From assembly GCA_030760725.1 (NCBI GenBank), contig JASWHV010000011.1, positions 11,619,501 to 11,683,500 on the forward strand: 64,000 nt of DNA, in the 5' to 3' direction. Position numbers and translations under genes: made by a program. The notes under the pieces were generated by a model. That model saw only the letters and a program-made list of their open reading frames with translations. It was not told where the DNA came from and made no database searches. This document shows positions 20,460 through 30,008 of this stretch, piece by piece (position 1 is the stretch's first letter; each line of letters opens with the position of its first letter). This DNA comes from Neostapfia colusana (taxonomy: Eukaryota; Streptophyta; Magnoliopsida; Poales; Poaceae).

Positions 20460-22155
20460 TCTGGAAGATCGTCGGGAAACACATCTGGGTACTCCCGGAC
20501 CACTGGAATATCCTCCAGTTTCGTGGTCACACTGTGGTACACCACTGGATTTTTAGAATCCACGGCTTCAAGTATGAGCTTTTGGAGACCGTAGATTGGA
20601 GAGTCCAAACTAACAATCCGTGGACCAATATCAAGAACAGCCCCATGGTAGTTCATCCACGCCATTCCTAGAATCACGTCGATCTTCTGCCCCTCTAACA
20701 CAATGAGGGTGGTGGGGTATAAGTTTTCACCTAAGCACAAGGGTGCTTTGATCACTACTTCATTAGCAGCTATATCTCCACCCGGTGAGCGGATAAGGTA
20801 GTGATCCTTCGGTGTAGAGGTGGAGAGCTCAGCTTTGCACACAAACAACCTGCTGATGAAATTGTGTGTAGCTCCAGAGTCAAATAATATTAACACGGGC
20901 AGTCCATTGAGGGTGAACATTCCCGCTAGCACAGGTGCCCCATCTGGCACATCCTCTAGAGCTGTATGATAAATGCACCCGGATTTTGGTGCTGTTCCTT
21001 GAAGCTGAGCACGGGGTTGATTTATACCCCGCCCCGGTGTAGTTTCTCTATGGTGTATCCTTACTGGACACTTCCTGCTGACGTGACCCAAGTACCCGCA
21101 CGTGAAGCACGGTTTCTCAGCCGGTTCCTGGTTGCTCTGTGCATGGACATTAGTGGTATCTGCTGCAGCAAGAACACTTGAGGAGCAGAATAACGTGGCT
21201 GCATAGACCGTTGTTGCAGCTGTCCGAATTCAGAGTATTGGGACGATCGACTGGAATATTGCTGGATTCGTCGAGCCGGCTGCGTCAGCTGACAGTTCAA
21301 GGTACTGTCTACCACCCTGTATTTTTGCGGAGCACTACTGCTACTCTCTGGTGGTATATGGTTCTTTCTTTTCTCAGCCTGAACTTCCCGCTGAGTATCT
21401 TCAACCATGATGGCAGCACTCATCAATTCGTTGAAGTTCTTTCGATCAGCTAAAACGAGTCTCTCTTTTATCTTGGGATTGAGGCTGCGGAAGAACCATT
21501 CACACTTTTGTGCTTCGGTGTTCACATGTTGAGGCGCATACTGTGCCAGCTTGTTGAACACTCACGAATGCTCGTATGCACCCCTCCCTCCTTGTTTTAA
21601 GGCCAGAAACTCCCCGAGTTTCCGCTGAATTATTCCGGACTGAACATGATACGCCAGATATGCCTTCCGGAATTCTGCCCATGTAAAGTCATGTCCAGCT
21701 GGTAAGGAGGCGACTTGATTTGCCCACCATGCACTGGCGGACCCGTGAAGTTGTTGCGCCGCGTATAACACCTTCTGATGTTCGGTGCATTGAAGCAACC
21801 CGAACTTAGACTCAATAGTACGGATCCAGGTATCCTCCACCAGAGGATCCTCAGATTCAATGAAAACCGGTGGTTGAGTTGCCAAGAACTCAACATAGGA
21901 ATTCAGTTGAGGTTGGCGCAAGTCTTCGTCTTGACATCCCCCTTGACGGGATGTATTCATCACCAGGGTGCGGAGCAAGTCGGTTCGCTCATCGCTTGCA
22001 CCCGTCATGGCAGCCAGAATGTCCGCCATTGTGACCGTGGGTGAAGGTCCTGGTGGCGGCTGCGGTTGCGGAGCTCGCGGCTCCCGCGGTGGAGAGTTAT
22101 CACCACGACCACCACTGGAACCACCCACCTCACTCATGGAACGAGTTCGCACCAT
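20420..22155 (-). pseudogene. gag: Element B gag and protease (stop and frameshifts)
   Basis: The start is the ATG at 22155 (MVRTRSMSEVGGSS), matching element A's start; an upstream in-frame ATG at 22176 is in the leader. The gag domain (FRKAYLAYHVQSGIIQRKLGEF) is followed by an in-frame TGA at 21562-21564, replacing the Arg of the S-R-A-F motif. A frameshift near 21080 breaks the zinc knuckle (GHVSRKC remains). The protease keeps DSGATHNFIS (about 20860-20890). A further frameshift at about 20450, in the DDLPG linker, separates it from the RT. The family normally has one continuous frame. Confidence 0.92.
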
Positions 22156-22871
22156 TCTGCAATTGCAAGAGTTCATTATCAGCTCAACACTATCAATTGA
22201 TTTATTCCATGAACAAAGTACTGCAACAATGATAACGAAATCTTAACATGTAAGCAAAATGATTAAATCGCAAACTGATGTATCTGACAGCATGGATTTA
22301 CAAGCCGACTGATTGGTCCTCAAACAGATCAGATTCTGATCCAGTTAAAAGCACTTTCGTAACTCAAGTTGCATATCAGAGTTAAATTTAACTTTAATAT
22401 CTTTCCAACGAGTATCCAAATGCCTCCATATCACTTCTGGATCAAAAGTTATGAGTTCGCAGAGTTGACAGACTTTCTGGATAAAATTTGCCAGCATCTC
22501 CTTTGTATGTGGCTGACTTTATCACCGTTGTATATGAAAATACAACAAGAATCTGAACAACCTTTGAACTACAACAATGTTGCATATCTCATAACCTTTC
22601 CAACGGTGTATCACAAGCTCCCTAGGGATTTTTCTACAGGAAGTTATGGCTTAAAAACAGAAAGGTCCAGAGAGGTTTTGCTACTGTCCTGGTTCTGAAC
22701 AGTTTGCCTTCAACTGGACTTTTCACCAAATTAACTTATGATTTTGCTCTGGAGGTCTACAAGAGAGTTGTAGAGCACTTGAAAAGCCTTCCAGAACTGT
22801 ATCATACAACTTAATTGGTTAAAGCTACTCAGAGTTATGCCCTGTTAAAGTCCAGCAAAAATTTCTGCCCG

Positions 22872-22889
22872 AAACAGAGCACTCTGTTT
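22872..22889 (-). other. AAACAGAG/CTCTGTTT palindrome in B leader
   Basis: Eight-base arms around a two-base centre. An equivalent with nine-base arms lies in D at 38774-38793, and a degraded version in A near 13495. A self-complementary loop of this kind could act in RNA dimerisation (inference). Confidence 0.45.
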
Positions 22890-23272
22890 TGAAATCTTTA
22901 AAACCTAGACACTCTCTCATTTGAATCTTAGTTCAAAATAAGAGTTCAGTAACTAATATTTGTTTCAAACTTCCATTTTTAGTTGAAAGATAGCTCATGA
23001 CTCATTTCTTCATAGGGAAGGAGTTATTAAGTGTAGTATGGTGTCGATGCACCGTAAGAAGCATGTCGGTACTACGTTGCCTCTCCAAAAGAAAATCCTA
23101 AACCGGATTATACCGGCATATCCGTTTTATCAGTGGCACTAAACGGTCTCTCGCACACGTGTACTACACGGGATACGTACGTGGTTAGTACCTGCAGAAA
23201 ACACTCAATAGTGGTGCAGTCAAAGGTTGTTTCATTTCAGGCAGTTCCATAATTGAAAGTAAATACAAACGC

Positions 23273-23348
23273 CCGTATCATTGTCATACGGCCGTCCTTG
23301 AGTTAAGTCACATCTCAAGGTACGTGATCGTGTTTCAACACCACACGA
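23273..23348 (-). other. Three-hairpin leader module, element B
   Basis: Hairpin 1 at 23328-23348 (TCGTGT/ACACGA), hairpin 2 at 23296-23320 (CCTTGAG/CTCAAGG), hairpin 3 at 23273-23291 (CCGTAT/ATACGG, seven-base loop). All stems are perfect, although the rest of the element has decayed. Confidence 0.7.
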
Positions 23349-23602
23349 CGGGGAACCCGAGTATATCATGAACGGGTCGTCACGGTTGGGAATGTTATCA
23401 ACCCAACAGATACCACCTACTGCCCTGCAGGGCACGCCGATGGCAAGCGCTGCGTATGTCCTCCTGGGCTATTTCCAGCGGACCATACTATCGCGTTACT
23501 GACCACACGATGGGGTCTCCACTTACTTGTCTAATGCATGCTAGGGATCAGCGTTTCATATGAACTCAGGAACATGAAGAGTTCAAGAGTTTCATATTAA
23601 CA

Positions 23603-23681
23603 TCTCACACCAAGCTGTGAGATCTAGCCCTGAACCACTTTCCTCGTCAGGGGAGCTAACCGAAATTGAACCGCTTTCGGT
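23603..23681 (-). other. Leader hairpins 4 and 5, element B
   Basis: TCTCACA/TGTGAGA at 23603-23622 and ACCGAAA/TTTCGGT at 23659-23681, in the same order and spacing as in A. Confidence 0.6.
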
Positions 23682-23815
23682 GGCGTTCCTTACCATTATT
23701 ACCTGAACGTAGGTGCGTCGTTACATAATCAAAATTCAGAATCATAACAAATATGTTAGTGCTGCCACTTTAAGTAACTATACTACTATAGTCCTTATGT
23801 GGGCCTAATACCGTT

Positions 23816-23825
23816 TCCTCACCGT
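23816..23825 (-). other. Splice-donor-like site after the PBS, element B
   Basis: The sense strand reads ACG/GTGAGGA, identical to A and at the same distance from the PBS. Confidence 0.4.
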
Positions 23826-23879
23826 ATCATAAGTTTTTGTTATAATACAATCCTTATTTTGTGCGCTATTACCAATGCG

Positions 23880-23891
23880 GCTCTGATACCA
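23880..23891 (-). other. Primer binding site of element B (tRNA-iMet)
   Basis: The sense strand reads TGGTATCAGAGC, three bases from the LTR end. Confidence 0.92.
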
Positions 23892-24283
23892 CGCTGTGAG
23901 GACCCCGCCGTCCCGATCACTCACGGGGACGGGACACCTCGCTCGGGAATCGCATTGGGTGGTGCCGTGCGATGCGTCACCCAACAGCACACATAATAAA
24001 GCCTCATATTACATAAAACAAGTGGAAGCTTACAAAGTGTTGATTTTACAAAATACTTCTCGAAATAAACTACAGCGGAAGACTATTACAACTCACGTCT
24101 CATACCTATGCTAAGCAACAGAGAAGGTGTCCAGCCTGCGGACCCTTCTCGCTAGCAACACTGTCGTAATAGCAGCGGCAGGGGTTACCAAGAGTTCACC
24201 CCTCGGAGAGCTTCGAGCCTCATCAGGCACCCGTACATCTCAGCGTACAGTTATTACCTGCAAAACAACTTGTGCAGTATCTA

Positions 24284-24340
24284 TGAGCACGAAGCTCAGC
24301 AAGACTGACCCGTCACCCTAGTCATGAAACTCTACATGAT
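24284..24340 (-). promoter_or_regulatory. Conserved LTR stem-loop element, B 5' LTR
   Basis: Arms TGAGC/GCTCA at 24284-24298 with a five-base loop (one shorter than in A), preceded on the sense strand by CATGTAGAGTTTCATG. Confidence 0.6.
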
Positions 24341-27300
24341 GAAAATAGAGGGCTGATTATAGAAGTTTGCACAAACGATGAACTTGAGCTAAAAGAGAGT
24401 CCTTACTTCAAGTTTTAAGCAACTTTTATAACCCTCGCGCAACTTACATCGAGACTCCACAATCAAACAAGAAACGCTTCATCTCGATGTCACTTGCCCG
24501 AGGTGAAAGTAACTTTAGTGAGCTACCCTAGACTCATACTGACCTTGCACCATCAACGTCGAGACTCCACAATCAAACAGGAAACGCTTTGCCTCGATGC
24601 TTCTAGCCCAAGGTGGAAGTTAAATTTAGTGAAGTGTTGATCATTCATCATCTCCATTATGAGGATTACCCACGAAGCATATTAAATGTTTCCCGGTTTA
24701 TTACTACGTCACGACGCAGAGAACAAGTATGCTCACTACCGCGAGCGACGGTGATTGCAATCAAAAACACCCGGCTGACACGACACGTACCCCCGTACTC
24801 AACGTTGCACAGAGCAACCGTCACTGACGTCGTACGTGGCCACCTTTCACACGACACCCAAATGTCGAACCGGTCCCACCGACTGGGATTAAGTCTCTCT
24901 ATGGCAAACCCTGGTAGAGCAGACTTCTCTATCCTTTCAGCATCGGCATCAGACGGTGAGGTATGCCTCGACACCCAGGTTAACATGTTACATCGGTTTC
25001 CTGGGTCCCATATAGCCAGTATGCATCTGGTACACATCTTGAACTTGTCCAGCGGGGCCGCACACGAGAACGGGCCTTAATCGACACAGATATAGACTAG
25101 GCTAACAGGACCACGTCCTTGACCTTCCATCCACTGCCCGTTCTCCATTCCCAACTATGAGGATCAATTCCCAACTCTTCCGATTGATCCCCCTAAATCC
25201 CTGCTCACGAGTAGGAATCTGCCCACTCGAGTTTTGCTTCTTTTAATCCACTTTTATTGAGATCAGCAGTTATAATTAATTGATAACATATCCTACATTA
25301 AACTCCAGGGTTTTCTGGGTCATGCATTTGGAGTTTCATACCATTTAGACGTAATGCAATAAATAAAATGCTAGACGTATGGAGTTAATACAAATACAAA
25401 CTTGTAAATTTGATGCAAACCGGGGCTTGCCTTTATTTTGCAGGTGCTTATATATATATGCAGTTAGTGAAGACCACTTGACTTGATCTCTTGCCTCCTT
25501 CCTTTGATCTCTCCTCCAATGACTTGAAGTCCTTCCCGTAGATGCTACACGTAATGCATATGCACAATTGTTTAATTGTAAAGACTTTGCTACAAGTCCT
25601 AATAACAAGTTTTCAAAAACTGGAACTCTGTTTAAGAATTTAAAATGACACTGGTGCTAGTGGTTTAAGTTTGGATCTAAACAAATGATTAAGTGCTAAG
25701 TGGTTTCCCCCCTCTTCTATATTGATCACCTAAAGATGTTAAACAGAACAGGGGTGATCCAGAGCTCCAATAGAGCTGAGAATTTTCATGTGAGTTCCTT
25801 GTCACAAGAAAGTCCTCTGGACCGAAAATTAGCACTTTTCATTGAGTGGTTTGTTCAGAATAATTTTCTAAGCAATTAAGCAAAGAAGAATTAATTCTGA
25901 GATCACACCCATGTTCATGCCAAAATTAGTGAACTATAATTTCAATTATAGCTCATAGAGTTTGCATGAATTTTCCTAGCATTTTTGGAGCTAATATCTG
26001 CCCAGAACTGAATTTCCAAGTTTTGGAAATTCTCTGAAAATGTTTCTGTATTCAATTGAACACAGCATCTTCAAATCTAAATTTCCCTGATCAAATCAAC
26101 TCCAATTGAGCTGAAACTTTTACTGGGGTTCACTAATACCCTAAAGACTATTCTGGCAAAATTGGAGGATTTTTGGATTAACCAAACTCCCTCTAAAATT
26201 CTTTTGCTGAAAAGATTTAAAGAATTTTCCAGATTTAAATAAAGGGTTTCATAAAAACTGGGTTTCATATTTGGATAGTACTCTATCAGTGGAATCCAAC
26301 AAAATTTGTTTCACAATTTTTGGATTCTCCTACCCAAAGTTGTGGCTGTTTAAACTTTGAACTGAAGTCTGAAATTCCCCAAAATGTTCAAATGCTGTCA
26401 GTGGGTCCAGGGGACAGGTGTCACTCGCCGGGGGCAAGCCACACGGGGCGACTGGGTATTTCCCGCGAGTCCACACTAGATCCCAGCGCCACAGCCGATC
26501 AGAAATACGATTCCCAGTCACTGACATGCGGGACCCACGAGGTCATCTTCAACCTTCGGCCGAACAGAACCCGCGGCGGCGCCCTCCGGCGAGCGTCGCC
26601 GGAACGACCTTACCGGTCACCTCCCGGCCCCCGCCTCGCCGCCCCTCCATATTATGACCTGCTGAACACGTTGGGAGGCTCGCCGGCGGCCATAGATCGC
26701 CGGAAAACCTTGCGCACCGGGGTCAGCAACCATTAGGGTTCCGGTGAACTTGGAAGTCGGCTACACGGCGTCAAAAGGGTCGGGAATGGCTCGGAGAGTA
26801 CCGTGGGATCTTGAGGGTGTTGTAAATGGGCGCCAAACCTCGTGAAAAGGCCGGCATCATAGAGCTCCACGGCGACCCAAGATGATTTCTTCATGGCGGT
26901 AAGAAAAACAGCTATAACTCGGTCGATTCTAGGTGTTTTCGTTCGGTTCTTCTTTGAGGAGGACCGCTACGAGGTATAGAGGCTGTGTGAATGCTCGCCC
27001 GAGCTTGGATGGCCTGTGCCGCTAGAATTTCGGGCTAGACCGACCCCTAATCCCAAGCACCGTACTTCGGGAACTTTGGAAATTCTCTGAGCTCGGTCGA
27101 TCAAACACTACACGGTTTGCAGCTACACGATCTAGGGATCATAGCGCACCTTTTTCGTGTTGAAGCGGGATTGTGAGAAGAGCCGTAGCTCACTGTCCAC
27201 AGTGACCCGAGTTGACTTCCGCCGGGCAGCTCTGTTTCTTGGCGCCGTTTGCCGAATTGTGCGCGCCACAGGCTAGGGTGTTTGGTGTCGTGGGGCGGGT

Positions 27301-27628
27301 GTGGTAGAGCACGCACGGACGTTGGTTTTCTGTGTTGCCGGCGCGAGCAACCCGGGGCTTGGTTGGGGGCCGGCGATCGGGGAAAGAGAGAAGGCGGCGG
27401 TGGGCGCTGTTTTCTGTTCGTGCGTGAGAAGAACAGCCAGCGCGCGATCAACATGAGGGAGACATCGTGCTGCAGTTGGCTCCAAGGTAAGGATCAGGCC
27501 GGCGTGAGATGGAGCAGGGGGTGGAGCCTTGGGCAACTGGGCGGTCGCTCGGTGTCGCCCGGAGGCAAGGCCTCGGTGGAGTGAGGAACAGAGAGCACAG
27601 ACTTAGTGATTAAGTCTACTCATTCCTA

Positions 27629-27655
27629 TGACATGTGGGCCCCACTAGTCAGTAC
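27629..27655 (-). promoter_or_regulatory. GTGGGCCCCAC promoter-like motif, B 5' LTR
   Basis: A palindromic core flanked by TGTCAT on one side, about 560 bp from the LTR start. It lies at the upstream edge of the GC-rich island, as in A, C, D and E. Confidence 0.5.
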
Positions 27656-28213
27656 CTCTTTTCCTCAAAATATCTCCAAAGTTTGACAATTATCCAACCC
27701 AAATGTTTGAAAGTTGGAAACTGAGCTCATTTGAATAGTTTGGACAAATTCCATCCATATTCGAATGTTTATTTGAATTCTTTGCACATTTGACTCCATT
27801 TGGAAAAATGGGTAGCAAACCTTTTCAAAATTTAATGAAACTTTGCCTCCCCACTAATTTGGACCTAAGGAATCCAAATATGCAACTTGATTCTTGTGTT
27901 AGCTGCTGCAAACAATAGTTTGAACACAACAGTTTTGAATTCCCATTGTGTCCTTCCCTCATTTGAAGTTTGAGTTTAACATTTAGTTCAAACTCTTATT
28001 TTTAAACCCTCCCATTGCACTTGAGTTCTTCCTTTCTGTGGATTTAATCCACATGAGGTCCATCCATGCAGTAACCCTATGTTGGTTTAGAAGAATCTCA
28101 CCTATGTTATCATATGAGGAAAAAGTTTCAACTAAGCCCCTTTTTCATACACATGACTCCAACATTTGTGCAAACTCATGTTTCTTTGTATTCACATTTT
28201 TGGAACCTTTACA

Positions 28214-28523
28214 GCGATGCCCCTGTCGGGCTACACGGCCGAGATGGAGCCCTGCACGCCGCCATGATCTCCGGTTCCATGCTGCTAGTGTGTAGCGTCC
28301 CCGGGCTTGACAGCTACACTTTTGCATAGTTAGAATGAAAGAGTGTTAATAAAGAATACTTCCGCTGTATAGTTATATTTTGTAAAAGACTTCCGCTGTT
28401 TTATGTCAAATAAAAGTTTGTATGTTGTTCTTTAATTCTTTTCGTGTGTGCTGTTGGGTGCCGCATCGCACGGCACCACCGTATACGATCCTGGAGTGGG
28501 TGAACCACGGGGTGGTCCCCACA
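28214..28523 (+). repeat. 5' LTR of element C, 3' fragment
   Basis: Matches 36592-36902 of the 3' LTR and ends GGTGGTCCCCACA before the PBS. The rest lies to the left of the window on the far side of B. It contains a polyadenylation-like AATAAA at about 28348. Confidence 0.93.
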
Positions 28524-28527
28524 GACG

Positions 28528-28539
28528 TGGTATCAGAGC
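28528..28539 (+). other. Primer binding site of element C (tRNA-iMet)
   Basis: TGGTATCAGAGC, four bases after the LTR end. Confidence 0.92.
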
Positions 28540-29063
28540 TGCATTGGGAATAGCACGCTCGAAAAGAGCCTATTTTCAAAACTTAGAAGTAGTTGGGTGA
28601 GGATTAGTCATTAAGCCCTCATAAGGTCTATGATGGTACTAGTTATGACGGTGGAAAGCTAACATATTTGTTATACATTCTGTAACGACGCTCCGACGTC
28701 AGGTAAGAGGTAAGGTACGCCACCACAGGCGGGTCAATTGCGGTAACTCGCCATACGAGTAATAGTATGGAATGATATACTGTGGCTATGCACGGTAGTG
28801 AATATGAGTCTATGGACCTCTCTATGGTTCTGAGAGCATATGAAAACACTGTTCTCCAGCGTGCTTTAAGCAAAAGTGAGAATACCCCATCGTGTGGTAT
28901 GCAACACGATAGTATGCAACTCTTGAACGTTCAATGTTCAATGGGCCATACGCAGCGCTCGCCATCGGCGTGCCTCAATGGTCATAAGGCAGTAGATGGT
29001 ATCCGTTGGGTTGATAAAATTCCCAACCGTGACGACCCGTTCGCGCTCTACTCGGGTTCCCCA

Positions 29064-29140
29064 TCGTGTGGTGTGAAAACACGACCATGTACCTTGAGAC
29101 GTGGCTTGACTCAAGGACGATCCGTATGGCAATGATACGG
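29064..29140 (+). other. Three-hairpin leader module, element C
   Basis: Hairpin 1 at 29064-29084 (TCGTGT/ACACGA), hairpin 2 at 29092-29116 (CCTTGAG/CTCAAGG), hairpin 3 at 29122-29140 (CCGTAT/ATACGG). The stems are intact although the surrounding leader has diverged. Confidence 0.7.
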
Positions 29141-29895
29141 ACCATATGTTTTTATTATGATATGGAACTGCCAGAAATGTCATAAACCATTGTGTGCACC
29201 ATTATTGTGTGTTTTTCTGCAGGTACACTAACCACGTTAGTGCATGACGTTTAGAAACCGTTTGTGAGTGACGTTCTTAGTTCCACCATTGGACACTTAT
29301 ATGTCAGAATACTGACTTAGGAATTTTCTTTGGTGATGAAACGTAGCACCGACTGCATAAACGTTTATTTTCAAAGAAAAGAGTCACAATGAAGTATAGG
29401 AATTCATTTAGGGGTTAGTAAACTCCTATATTGAACTAAGAGTCAATTGGGAGTATAGGTTCAATCTCAAAAGCTTAGAAATAATCTCCCCTGTTTTCAG
29501 CAGAAATTTTGCTGAACTTGAACAGGGCATAACTTAATATTGGTTGAACCAATGGAGGTGTGGGATACCATTCTCGAAAGGTTTAGAAGTCCTCTACAAC
29601 TTTTCTGTAGAGCTTCAGAACAAAATCTCCCTCTAATGGGATGAAAATCTCAGATGAGTAGGCACTGTCCAGAAACAGGGCAGACCAAAATGCTCTCTTG
29701 AATTTTCTGTATTTCAACCACAATTGCCTGTAGAAAAATTTCTAAGGGTCAAGTAAGACACCGTTGGAAACTACAGGAAATGTGCTACAACTTTGTTGTT
29801 GAACACTAGTCCAGATTTTGCCTCTAAGGTGGGCAAAACTGTTGGATTATCCAGGCTGGTCAGCTGGACCAGAAGCTGGGCAGGGCACCCTGTTG

Positions 29896-29963
29896 AAGTG
29901 TTTCAACCAAAACACTTAGTTTCACAACTCGACGTCCAGTGGATGTTGTGAAACAGCGAGTTG
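29896..29963 (+). repeat. Two perfect inverted repeats before truncated pol, element C
   Basis: The first is AAGTGTTT/AAACACTT at 29896-29903 and 29910-29917. The second is GTTTCACAAC/GTTGTGAAAC at 29919-29928 and 29945-29954. A further overlapping pair, CAACTCG/CGAGTTG, uses about 29925-29931 and 29957-29963. I do not find them in the other leaders. They lie about 30 bp before the deletion junction. Confidence 0.55.
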
Positions 29964-30008
29964 GAAGTTTAGAGTCGAAGAGTTTATGCATTTGACATCA
30001 TTCCACGT

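Larger units (their letters stand above)
22156..23879 (-). other. Leader of element B
   Basis: This is about 1.7 kb of untranslated sequence homologous to the leaders of A and D. It holds the three-hairpin module (23273-23348), hairpins 4 and 5 (23603-23681), a palindrome (22872-22889), a donor-like site (23816-23825) and, at its end, GCAGA before the gag ATG. A 67-codon open frame at 23232-23435 matches that in A but is not supported as a protein. Confidence 0.72.
1..28213 (-). mobile_element. Element B: Ty3/gypsy chromovirus, interrupted by element A
   Basis: This minus-strand LTR retrotransposon is cut by the left window edge. Its visible parts are a 3' LTR (1-3126), a polypurine tract, the end of pol (3198-4017), the rest of pol and gag (18456-22155), a leader, a PBS (23880-23891) and a complete 5' LTR (23895-28213). 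Element A splits it within the integrase codons. The order RT, RNase H, integrase, chromodomain and the tRNA-iMet-type PBS place it among plant chromoviruses, probably the Tekay/Del lineage. Several stops and frameshifts show it is dead. Its right end abuts the 5' LTR of element C at 28214, so it inserted there; the expected target duplication on the right is GCGAT. Confidence 0.93.
23895..28213 (-). repeat. 5' LTR of element B (complete, 4319 bp)
   Basis: The plus-strand ends are TGTGAGGACCC at 23895 and ...CCTTTACA at 28213. The sense LTR begins TGTAAAGG and ends TCCTCACA. A GC-rich island lies at about 26400-27600. The solo LTR E is the same family. The right edge abuts C's LTR. Confidence 0.95.
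28540..30008 (+). other. Leader of element C and deletion junction
   Basis: This is untranslated sequence with a donor-like GGGTGAGGA (GT at 28597), the three-hairpin module and two perfect inverted repeats near its end. Close to 29990 the sequence switches to the protease-RT linker of the other elements, so about 1.5 kb of coding sequence is missing. An open frame at 28782-29135 overlaps the hairpins and is not supported as a gene. Confidence 0.7.

Noticed and set aside
28214..28523. A short independent repeat or solo LTR remnant
   Set aside because: It ends at a PBS and matches the last 310 bp of 33064-36902, so it is the end of C's 5' LTR split by B.
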